Of a stretch of DNA of 33,534 bases, positions 26,987 through 33,534 are shown in pieces. The notes under the pieces are model-generated. The model was not told where the DNA came from. It saw nothing but the letters and a program-made list of their open reading frames with translations, and did no database searches. Made by a program: the position numbers and the translations under genes. Positions within the stretch are counted from its first letter, which is position 1. Every line of letters starts with the position of its first letter. Source of the stretch: an uncultured Verrucomicrobia subdivision 3 bacterium (GTDB lineage Bacteria; Verrucomicrobiota; Verrucomicrobiia; Limisphaerales; UBA11358); contig CAIJGS010000083.1 in the NCBI GenBank assembly GCA_903820285.1, forward strand, positions 1 through 33,534, written 5' to 3'.

Positions 26987-28407
26987 ACGCGTGCCACTTC
27001 CACGCCGAGCAGTTTGCCCAGCTTGTCCAGTTTGTCCGCAATATGCCCTACCCCCACCGCGCAATGATGCGCCGGGCCATGGGCATTCCAGTCATTCACA
27101 AATTTCCGCGCTCCAATGCTGAACCGATACCGGCTGTTCGTGTTGCCAATCTCCAGAATCGGCCCCGCCACCGATTCGCCCTCCGCCACCAGCAGCTTCA
27201 ATTTTCCATCGGCCGTTTCCACCACCGAAAGCAACGTCACCGGCCCATGCTTTACCGACATTTCCACCGACAATCCCCGGCCAACCTTGCCATGATACAC
27301 CTTCAACGGCCGCACCTTCGTCCGTCCCTCCGCAATCGCAATATGACCCGGACCGTCATGCCCCATCAGCACCACGTCATCCGCAAAATCCATCGCGTAA
27401 TATTCCGTGAACGACCCGCCCACGCCAAATGTGTCCATGATCTTCATGGCCTGCGCGTTCTTCACTTCATATTCGCCCGCCACCGGAATGCCCCGCGCCG
27501 TCAGCAGCGAATTGCCCAGAATGATCGAGCTGATGGCATCCTCATTCTCTGCATTGCCCGTGCCCATGTAATAATACGCCAGCGAACCCAGATCGTGCTC
27601 CTTCACCAGCCGGTCCAGCGCCACCGAAGTGCGCGCCGCCCGCTCCAATTCCGCCTGCGAACAATCATCCTGCACTGCGAACATCCGCCTGAACTTCGCC
27701 ACGCACGCCTTGATCTGGGCGGCGGCAACCTCGCGACGCAATGCCGCCAGTTCATCCACCTCCACAATTTCCATGTGCCCGCCAAACGTGGCGCATTGCA
27801 GGGTCGTGTCCGAATAAATGTCCAGCATGCCGCCGTAATAATGCCCCATCAGCCCCAGCCGGTTGTGGAACATCGTGTGCGCCACCCGGGCCGCCTCAAT
27901 CCACGCATCCACCTCACGCCAGCAAACCGGATCCTCCTCCAGCATCCCGGTCACCTGATGAAAATCAATCTTCGCCCGGTTGAACACATTCGCAATTTCC
28001 GGCACCGGACACGCCGCACAATACGCCAGCCACTCACCCGTCATCGCCGTGCGATCCCCCATCTTGTTGAAGCTGGCATAATCTATCGCCGCCGCCGGCG
28101 CCAGGTTCAAAATGATCACCGGCACCTTTGCCCGCTGCACCACCGGCAGCACCGTCGAAGACAGCGCATACGTCGTCACGTGCAGAAAAATCACATCCAC
28201 ATCCGCCTCGCGAAACTGATGCCCCGCTTCCAGCGCCTTCACCGGATTATCAATCAACCCCAGATTCACCACCTCCACCCCGGGCCGCGCCAGTTTCTTT
28301 TCCACCACGCCGACATACCCCTCCAGCCGCTGCTTCAGCCCCTTGAATTGCGGCCAATAGGTGTCCAGACCAATGCCAAAGAGCCCAACGCGAAGTTGAC
28401 GTTTCAT
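26980..28407 (-). CDS. L-arabinose/L-fucose isomerase family protein
   Basis: A 475-residue cytoplasmic protein with the AraA/FucI fold pattern. Residues that match the metal site of arabinose isomerase can be seen: Glu312 (GEYEVKNAQAM), Glu335 (FTEYYAMDF), His350 (MGHDGPGH) and His447/His448 (GPAHHCAVG). It should interconvert an aldose and a ketose (L-arabinose, L-fucose or a related sugar) using a divalent metal. It diverges from E. coli AraA elsewhere, so substrate is open. It lies 41 nt after the RbsD/FucU gene and overlaps the glycosidase gene by 7 nt. The mutarotase partner leans toward fucose or ribose-type sugars, the pectin setting toward arabinose or rhamnose. Confidence 0.82.
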   Translation of the reverse strand: MKRQLRVGLFGIGLDTYWPQFKGLKQRLEGYVGVVEKKLARPGVEVVNLGLIDNPVKALEAGHQFREADVDVIFLHVTTYALSSTVLPVVQRAKVPVIILNLAPAAAIDYASFNKMGDRTAMTGEWLAYCAACPVPEIANVFNRAKIDFHQVTGMLEEDPVCWREVDAWIEAARVAHTMFHNRLGLMGHYYGGMLDIYSDTTLQCATFGGHMEIVEVDELAALRREVAAAQIKACVAKFRRMFAVQDDCSQAELERAARTSVALDRLVKEHDLGSLAYYYMGTGNAENEDAISSIILGNSLLTARGIPVAGEYEVKNAQAMKIMDTFGVGGSFTEYYAMDFADDVVLMGHDGPGHIAIAEGRTKVRPLKVYHGKVGRGLSVEMSVKHGPVTLLSVVETADGKLKLLVAEGESVAGPILEIGNTNSRYRFSIGARKFVNDWNAHGPAHHCAVGVGHIADKLDKLGKLLGVEVARVC

Positions 28408-28448
28408 AATCTAAAAGTGTGCCGGCGTAGAAGTGTCAGGCGAACCGC

Positions 28449-28838
28449 TTAACCCGAAATCAAAATGGTATTCGCATACTGTACCGTATCCCCCGTGCGA
28501 ATCAGCCCGATGGCCAGCGGCACCCGCTTCTTGAAATCCACATGCGGTTCGTAGGTGGTCGGCACCCCCTTCAGCGCGGCCGCAAACTTCTGGCGCACGG
28601 ACGCCGTGTTGTTCTTCAAAAACTCCTCCGCCTGATATGCCTGGGTAAATTGGTGATTCGCCCGCACCGCCGCAATCAGCTGCAGCACCGTCGGCAAATT
28701 GTCCACCACCGAAATGTCCACCGTCTCGATCATCGGCCAGAACGGAAAACCGCGATCGGCGATGACCAGGGCGTTGGTATGGCGCACGCGCGCCAGGAGC
28801 GATAGAATTTGTGGATTGAGAATGCCGGTGTTGATCAT
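28449..28838 (-). CDS. RbsD/FucU family sugar mutarotase
   Basis: A 129-residue protein of the RbsD/FucU family, which speeds interconversion of sugar anomers or ring forms (D-ribose pyranase, L-fucose mutarotase). Visible marks are GILNPQILSLLARVRHTN at the N-terminus, IADRGFPF with the family Asp, and the C-terminal IRTGDTVQYANTILISG. His20 and Asp28 are in the expected active-site region. Length is normal. It is the first gene of a three-gene operon with an aldose isomerase and a glycosidase, so it likely presents the correct anomer to that isomerase. Which of the two subfamilies it belongs to is unclear. No Shine-Dalgarno is seen. Confidence 0.85.
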   Translation of the reverse strand: MINTGILNPQILSLLARVRHTNALVIADRGFPFWPMIETVDISVVDNLPTVLQLIAAVRANHQFTQAYQAEEFLKNNTASVRQKFAAALKGVPTTYEPHVDFKKRVPLAIGLIRTGDTVQYANTILISG

Positions 28839-28965
28839 GGTGGTAAAATTTCAAAGATTCTAATCACCGCCCCCAACTCCGCCAAGTCCCAAAAACAAGT
28901 GACCCTTTTCCCGCGCGGGACAACCTCTTCTCCGCCGGAGCGCGGCTGTGTGCGATAGCTCCAGA

Positions 28966-29034
28966 CGCAGCAACGTGGTCAGACAGCCAACCTGCCGGGT
29001 GAACTAAACGTGTCGCCCGGCGAACGTTGCTGCG
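28966..29034. repeat. Nested inverted-repeat element, probable interspersed repeat or structured RNA
   Basis: The outer arms CGCAGCAACGT (28966-28976) and ACGTTGCTGCG (29024-29034) are a perfect 11-bp match. Inside, GCCGGGTGA (28994-29002) pairs with TCGCCCGGC (29013-29021) over 9 bp with one G-U pair and a 10-nt loop. Together they could fold into a long two-part hairpin. The form recalls REP/MITE-like intergenic repeats; only one copy is in the window. Confidence 0.6.
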
Positions 29035-29103
29035 GTTGTCGTCCGGAACATTCACGGTGGCCGTCGCCCAGAAACCATCCGGAAAATCCCTTATAACCCA
29101 AGC

Positions 29104-29131
29104 TTGACAGCGCCCGCCGTTCTATTAGGGT
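29104..29131 (+). promoter_or_regulatory. Candidate promoter of the DUF4234-like gene
   Basis: TTGACA (29104-29109, perfect) with TAGGGT (29126-29131) after a 16-bp spacer. The -10 keeps only the TA....T core. It would give a 5' leader of about 53 nt to the ATG at 29191. Confidence 0.45.
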
Positions 29132-29190
29132 CAATTCGACTGCCATCCAGCCAAGTCAGGCATTCCCGCAACCACACAAAATTATTTTTC

Positions 29191-30246
29191 ATGAGCACGG
29201 AAACAAATCCTCCCGGGATCATTCCCCCACCGCTTGTAGTTCCGGACACGAACCGCCATCAGTTGGCCGATTTTCCGGTGGCCGCGCTCGTGATCCTGCA
29301 TTTCCTGACGTGCGGCATTTTCACCTTCATCTGGCTGAATTTGCAGCATGGGAAATTGCCCAAGGTGCGGACGGACGATCCCTCGGCCGCGCGGGCGGTC
29401 GGGTTTTGTTTGATCCCGTTATTCAATCTTTACTGGATTTTCGTGACCTACCGACGCCTGTGTCTGCGCGTGGATGAACAGCGCGAATCCTACGGCCTCC
29501 CGCCCAGCAACCTCAAGGGGTGGTTCACGACCGGCTGCATCTTTCATCTCGTCCCTTTTGTAAACATCCTGAATTGGCTCATTCTCTGGCCCATCGTCAC
29601 CGGCATGATGCAATCGAGCATCAACGAACTCGTGGCGGCTAGCGCGGGGAAACCCCAGCAAAAGCCCGTGCCCGCCATTGCCCCGCCGGGGGGATACTCG
29701 GCCGGCATAATCGTTGTCGTGATTGCACTGATCTGTTTCATCCCCATCATCGCCATCCTGGCGGCGATGCTGCTGCCCGCGCTGGCGGCGGCCAAGCACA
29801 AGGCCCAGCGCATTAGCTGCGTGAACAATCTCAAACAAGTGGGGCTGGCATTTAAAATCTGGGAGGGCGACCACGGAGACCAATACCCATTCAACGTCAG
29901 TACAAACCAAGGTGGCACCATGGAACTCATCGTCCCTGACGAGGCCGGCTGGGACCGCAATTCCTGGGCCCATTTCCAGGTAATGTCCAACGAGCTGTAT
30001 ACTCCCAAAATTCTCCATTGTCCGGGAGATCAGCAGCATGAACTCGCGGCCACCTTTCCGGAGTTGGACGCGGACCATTGCTCCTATCTGGTCTATGCCA
30101 GCACCAACGTGAGCGATGCGAATCCACAGGCGGCGCTGGTAATCTGTCCGGTGCATCGCAACGTGTTGTTCGCCGACGGTTCGGTGCAGCAATACAACGC
30201 AACTCAGTTCAACCAACTGACCAACAGCCTGGCTCACGCAAACTGA
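29191..30246 (+). CDS. DUF4234-like membrane protein with pilin-like C-terminal half
   Basis: A 351-residue protein in two parts. Residues about 1-150 resemble DUF4234 proteins: a Pro-rich start, then several membrane segments (AALVILHFLTCGIFTFIW, FCLIPLFNLYWIFVTY, FHLVPFVNILNWLILWPIV). After a Pro-rich linker, residues about 170-351 resemble the Verrucomicrobia/Planctomycetes pilin-like (DUF1559-type) proteins: a hydrophobic helix ending IAILAAMLLPALAAAKHKAQ, then ISCVNNLKQVGLAFKIW and a C-terminal LFADGSVQQ. The usual GFTLIE prepilin cleavage site is absent, so it should not be processed as a pilin. The start at 29191 is chosen because the protein-like sequence begins there; no Shine-Dalgarno. 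Function unknown. Confidence 0.8.
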   Translation: MSTETNPPGIIPPPLVVPDTNRHQLADFPVAALVILHFLTCGIFTFIWLNLQHGKLPKVRTDDPSAARAVGFCLIPLFNLYWIFVTYRRLCLRVDEQRESYGLPPSNLKGWFTTGCIFHLVPFVNILNWLILWPIVTGMMQSSINELVAASAGKPQQKPVPAIAPPGGYSAGIIVVVIALICFIPIIAILAAMLLPALAAAKHKAQRISCVNNLKQVGLAFKIWEGDHGDQYPFNVSTNQGGTMELIVPDEAGWDRNSWAHFQVMSNELYTPKILHCPGDQQHELAATFPELDADHCSYLVYASTNVSDANPQAALVICPVHRNVLFADGSVQQYNATQFNQLTNSLAHAN

Positions 30247-30299
30247 AGACACAGCGCAACCACGAATTTGGTTGAGTGGCGCGAACCGTGAAAGGTCAT

Positions 30300-30347
30300 G
30301 AGGGGTTAGCGTCCCTCTTGATTTCCCATCTGGTTTTGTGATATGGA
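30300..30347 (+). promoter_or_regulatory. Weak hairpin and candidate promoter before the orphan gene
   Basis: GAGGG (30300-30304) and CCCTC (30313-30317) form a 5-bp stem that may end the upstream transcript. It is followed by TTGATT (30318-30323), an 18-bp spacer and TATGGA (30342-30347), a plausible promoter for the gene at 30390. Both are modest matches. Confidence 0.3.
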
Positions 30348-30389
30348 GTTAAGAAGCGGGCGCACGAATGGCCCCTTTATGACAATATC

Positions 30390-31076
30390 ATGCAAACCCA
30401 ATTCCAAAAAAATTTTACGTTCTTTAAAATACTTTTGTTACTGTCGACCGTAGCACTCCTTGTTAAGGCGCAGACGAACATTGTTTATGCCGAGCAACCC
30501 GTAACTGATGACAGTACTGGCATACGATGGGGAACAGATGGTGCGTGGGGGGTGGCAACGAATGGGATTGTCGGTGGCGTTCACGTTTGGTGTGGCAAGC
30601 AAGCAAGTCCCGACGTTGTCGTCCATATTGTGCGACAAGGTGAGCCGCTGATTTTAAACAGTTCTTCTCTTTATTGGGGGGCAACAAACTCTTTTTGCGG
30701 TCCTATTGAATTACAGGATTCCGAAGGTAAAAAAGCACCCTTACTCAACCCCATTTTTTCCGCACCTGTCGCCTATCCTGACAGTTTTAGCATGTCAAAC
30801 CTTATAAATCAGATGCCCAAATTGAATTACATTTTAATGGCTCCTTTGGTGCCAGGTGATCACGGATCGAACTTTCTTGGCAATGCTGATAAACCTTATC
30901 AATTAATATCCTTTAATTTGAAAGATTATTTCAAACCGAGAAATCCGGGAGAATTCAGATTGACCATCTGGCCGAAGATATATAAACGTTCGGATGAATC
31001 GAATGCAGATCATGACCTTTATCAGCGGGTTGATCTGGCACCACTCACCGTGAAAATTCAATGGGACAATCCATAA
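30390..31076 (+). CDS. Orphan secreted hypothetical protein, AT-rich
   Basis: A 228-residue protein I do not recognise. It has a signal peptide (hydrophobic core FFKILLLLSTVALLVKAQ, cleavage near residue 28). The mature part has many Asn, Tyr and Trp residues and reads as beta-rich; two Cys (in HVWCGKQ and NSFCGPI) could form a disulfide. The DNA is visibly richer in A and T than the flanking genes, with codons such as TTA, AAA and ATT, suggesting later acquisition or low expression. It stands alone between a plus-strand gene and the convergent NHL gene. No ribosome-binding site is seen. Confidence 0.65.
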   Translation: MQTQFQKNFTFFKILLLLSTVALLVKAQTNIVYAEQPVTDDSTGIRWGTDGAWGVATNGIVGGVHVWCGKQASPDVVVHIVRQGEPLILNSSSLYWGATNSFCGPIELQDSEGKKAPLLNPIFSAPVAYPDSFSMSNLINQMPKLNYILMAPLVPGDHGSNFLGNADKPYQLISFNLKDYFKPRNPGEFRLTIWPKIYKRSDESNADHDLYQRVDLAPLTVKIQWDNP

Positions 31077-31186
31077 AGGTATCGCAAAGTCGCTGGTCAA
31101 TATCGTGCGCTGTCCCGTCCTACCGACAACCCTCAAAATCACCTTTGAACCGTATTTGAATACAATGTGCTATTTTTTCGGCAGAC

Positions 31187-33534
31187 TCACGGCAGCGCCC
31201 GGTAAAACCGCTGCGCCGCCGGCACGCTGTTGGTATCAGTATACGTCCAATTGCCCCCGGCATCCGCCGCATTCGTGGTCACCGGCAACCAGTTCACCGG
31301 CGGTGCCAGATTCGTGGCCGTTTGCAACACATACGCATGCCCCGGCGTACCGCCAAATCGAAGATTCACCGCATTGCCACCGCCCAGTGTCACGGAAAAG
31401 TTCAGGGGCGGTAAGACCACCGTGAGGGCAACGACTGAACTGGTGATTCTGCCATAGGGACTGGTGACAATGACCGAATAATTTCCTGCTGCCGCAGTGC
31501 CAATATTGCCAAAGGTGTAACTCGGATTTCTCCAGAAATCAATTTTGCGTATTCGTTTGTTGTTCCGGTCAGCCACCATTAGATTGCCGTAGTTGTCAAA
31601 ACCCAATCCGCTGGGCTGGTTTAAACTTGCGTTCGTAGCGATGCCAAAGTCCCCGGAATAACTGCCCGTACCGCTGCCTGCCACCGTGGTAATAATGCCA
31701 TTGGCTCCAATCAGACGAATGCGCGAATTCGCGGAATCACTGAAATACACCTGGCCAAAGCCATCCGCCAGAATATCGTCGGGCTGGTTTAGGCTGGCAT
31801 TAATGGCTGAACCGCTATCACCTTGAAATGTCGCCACCCCATTTCCCGCCTGCGTGCTGATGACCCCGGCAGGATTCACCAGCCGAATTCTATTATTTCC
31901 CATATCAGCGACGAACAGATTTCCCTGCCCATCCAAGGCCACCCCGGTCGGCGCACTCAGCCTTGCATTGACCGCCAAACCACCATCCCCGAAATATCCA
32001 GCCACCCCGGTCCCGACCACCGTGGTAATAATTCCACTGCCGTCCACCTTGCGGATGCAATTATTGCTCGAATCCGCGATGAACAGATTGCCCAAGGCAT
32101 CCATGGCAATATTGGCGGGGTAATTCAACTTCGCATTCACCGCCAAACCACCATTGCCGGTGTAGCCTGCCCCGTTGGTTCCGGCGACTGTGGTAATAAT
32201 ACCGTTCGTATCCACTTTGCGAACCCGGCTGTTCCATGAATCAGCGATGTAATAATTGCCAGCCGAATCCATCGCCAGCCCGGTCGGAAGATTGATTCCG
32301 GCAGAAGTCGCCGTCGAATTATCTCCCGAGAAACTGCCGATACCACCACTCGACCCGATGCCAGCTACTGTTTGAATGATACCGTTAGTGTCCACCTGAC
32401 GAATCCGGTTATTGAATTCATCAGCGACGAACAGATTTCCTCCCGCACCAACCGCCACATCGCACGGGTAAAACAGCGCTGCTTGGGTGGCCGGCCCGCC
32501 ATCCCCGCCGAACCCCGCCACCCCCGTCCCTGCAATAGTCGTAATGACATTGGGAACATAGCTCGGCCGGTTAGTCCCACCGTTAGAATGCGGCAAATTC
32601 GTTCCGCTTAACTGCCATTGGAAGCTGAAGGGTCCCGTTCCCGAGGGCACCACGCTCAGCACCGCCGTCTGCCCCGCCACCACCACCTGATTGCTCGGCT
32701 GCACCGCAATCCCCGGCGGCTCCACCACCGTCAGTGCCGCCACCCGGCCGGTCACGCTGCCGTAGGCATTGGTGACCACGCAGAAATAATATCCATTTTG
32801 ATTCGTCGCCGCCGCCGCATACGTCAGCGTGGCATTGGTCGCCCCGGCCAATCCCGTGGCGGGATACGCATACCACTGGTAGCCGAATGGTGCCGTGCCG
32901 CTCACGCTGGCCATCAGCGTCGCCGGACTGCCATTCGTTACGAATACATCTGCCGTGGCGGCTGTGAACGCTGGCGGAAACACCACTGAAACCGTCACTA
33001 CGCTGCTCGTGACACTGCCGGACGCGTTGACCACGATCACGTCATAAGTGCCCGCAATATTCGTCGTCACCGCATTGAGCGCCAGATAAGGCAGCTTACT
33101 CGTGACCACCTTGCGGATTCGGCTGCCGCTGTCATCGGCAATAAACAAATTGCCGAATGCATCCGAAGTCATCCCCCCCATCCCAATCCCGGCATTGGTT
33201 GCAGGCCCGCCATCCCCGGAATAGGTGGAACTGCCATTGCCCGCCACCGTGGTAATAATGCCATTGGCATCAATTTGGCGAATGCGCCCATTGCCAGCAT
33301 CCCAGATGAGCAAATTGCCCAATCCATCAGCATAGACAGCGGTAGGCCAGAACAGTTTCGCATTAACCGCCAGGCCGCCGTCGCCGGTAAAGCCGGACGT
33401 GTTTGTCCCCGCCACCGTGGTGATGATCCCGCTGATCGCATCCACGCGACGGATTCGGTAGTTGCCGTAATCCGCAATATACAAATTGCCGTTGGTATCC
33501 AACGTCACCGAATACGGATTCAAAGTTGCGTTAG
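31187..33534 (-). CDS. Large secreted NHL-repeat / Ig-domain protein (5' end beyond window)
   Basis: The 3' 781 codons of a larger gene. The frame stays open through position 33534 (reading NATLNPYSV), so the TTG at 33521-33523 is not the start. Order in the visible part: the end of one NHL propeller (about 1-139, with the blade pattern GNLFIAD...RIRKV), an Ig-like region (about 140-320, including GYQWYAYP and FSFQWQLSG), a second six-bladed NHL propeller (about 324-660, each blade IITTVAG...GDGG...GNLFVAD...NRIRxV), a short Ig-like strand set, and a C-terminal module (about 705-778) ending AQRFYRALP. It is probably extracellular and binds polymers or proteins; no catalytic motif is seen. The C-terminal module matches the tails of the CotH and fourth GH28 proteins. 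Confidence 0.88.
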   Translation of the reverse strand, partial: NATLNPYSVTLDTNGNLYIADYGNYRIRRVDAISGIITTVAGTNTSGFTGDGGLAVNAKLFWPTAVYADGLGNLLIWDAGNGRIRQIDANGIITTVAGNGSSTYSGDGGPATNAGIGMGGMTSDAFGNLFIADDSGSRIRKVVTSKLPYLALNAVTTNIAGTYDVIVVNASGSVTSSVVTVSVVFPPAFTAATADVFVTNGSPATLMASVSGTAPFGYQWYAYPATGLAGATNATLTYAAAATNQNGYYFCVVTNAYGSVTGRVAALTVVEPPGIAVQPSNQVVVAGQTAVLSVVPSGTGPFSFQWQLSGTNLPHSNGGTNRPSYVPNVITTIAGTGVAGFGGDGGPATQAALFYPCDVAVGAGGNLFVADEFNNRIRQVDTNGIIQTVAGIGSSGGIGSFSGDNSTATSAGINLPTGLAMDSAGNYYIADSWNSRVRKVDTNGIITTVAGTNGAGYTGNGGLAVNAKLNYPANIAMDALGNLFIADSSNNCIRKVDGSGIITTVVGTGVAGYFGDGGLAVNARLSAPTGVALDGQGNLFVADMGNNRIRLVNPAGVISTQAGNGVATFQGDSGSAINASLNQPDDILADGFGQVYFSDSANSRIRLIGANGIITTVAGSGTGSYSGDFGIATNASLNQPSGLGFDNYGNLMVADRNNKRIRKIDFWRNPSYTFGNIGTAAAGNYSVIVTSPYGRITSSVVALTVVLPPLNFSVTLGGGNAVNLRFGGTPGHAYVLQTATNLAPPVNWLPVTTNAADAGGNWTYTDTNSVPAAQRFYRALP

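Larger units (their letters stand above)
28839..29190 (+). other. Gene-poor gap with a structured repeat and a divergent promoter region
   Basis: This 352-bp gap separates the minus-strand sugar operon from the plus-strand DUF4234-like gene. It holds a CCCGCGCGGG palindrome (28910-28919), a nested inverted repeat (28966-29034) and a TTGACA promoter box (29104). A 63-codon minus-strand frame (28864-29055) runs through it but is better explained by the repeat. Confidence 0.6.

Noticed and set aside
27043-28452. 469-codon plus-strand open frame opposite the isomerase
   Set aside because: Arg/His/Pro-rich shadow of the isomerase gene, with no domain, whereas the minus strand keeps a full metal-binding site.
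28864-29055. 63-codon minus-strand ORF in the intergenic gap
   Set aside because: It runs across the nested inverted repeat and has no signal, motif or ribosome-binding site. The repeat explains the sequence better.
31521-33534. Periodic DNA similarity that could suggest a repeat array or CRISPR
   Set aside because: The period of about 170 bp matches the NHL blade length in the coding frame, with no identical short repeats and unique spacers.

Overview
The window reads as a piece of a free-living, polysaccharide-degrading member of the Verrucomicrobiota (Limisphaerales/Pedosphaera-like). That placement is inferred from protein style: very large secreted proteins built from LamG, lamin-tail (LTD), CotH, NHL and Ig modules; many GH28/GH43 enzymes with Sec signals; a pilin-like 'AAMLLPALAAAK...NNLKQ' segment; and mostly Shine-Dalgarno-poor starts. 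No rRNA, tRNA or CRISPR array was seen.

Layout. (1) 57-1730: an IS1595/ISXO2-type transposase with two small co-directional ORFs, one a zinc ribbon, downstream of it; it has a good sigma70 promoter that predicts a leaderless mRNA. (2) 1867-9540: one giant gene for a 2557-residue secreted LamG/LTD/CotH protein. (3) 9604-14916: a secreted GH43 enzyme, a YncE-like beta-propeller, a TPR protein, an OmpA/MotB-like envelope protein and a class-C beta-lactamase-fold serine hydrolase. (4) 15161-25868: a pectin/galacturonate block. uxaE and uxaC come first, then a strong intrinsic terminator, then four consecutive GH28 pectinase genes (one fused to a CE12-type rhamnogalacturonan acetylesterase) and a secreted cyclophilin, all on the + strand. 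(5) 25880-28838: a minus-strand operon of RbsD/FucU-type mutarotase, an AraA/FucI-like sugar isomerase and a GH43-like glycosidase. (6) 28839-31076: a structured, repeat-like intergenic element, a DUF4234-like membrane protein carrying a pilin-like tail, and an AT-rich orphan secreted protein. (7) 31187-33534: the 3' part of a large NHL/Ig secreted protein that runs off the window.

How the genes fit together. The GH28 enzymes and the CE12 domain would deacetylate and cut rhamnogalacturonan/homogalacturonan outside the cytoplasm, and the GH43 enzymes would trim arabinan-like side chains. UxaC would turn D-galacturonate into D-tagaturonate and UxaE would epimerise that to D-fructuronate. The mutarotase/isomerase pair would handle a released neutral sugar. 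No transporter, SusC/SusD pair or dedicated regulator lies in the window, so uptake and control must be encoded elsewhere.

Most notable points: the terminator leaves only 24 nt before the first GH28 gene, which suggests read-through control; the CE12-GH28 fusion; the cyclophilin tied to the pectinases; a shared C-terminal module on three unrelated secreted proteins; the pilin-like tail grafted onto a polytopic membrane protein; and the nested inverted-repeat element at 28966-29034.
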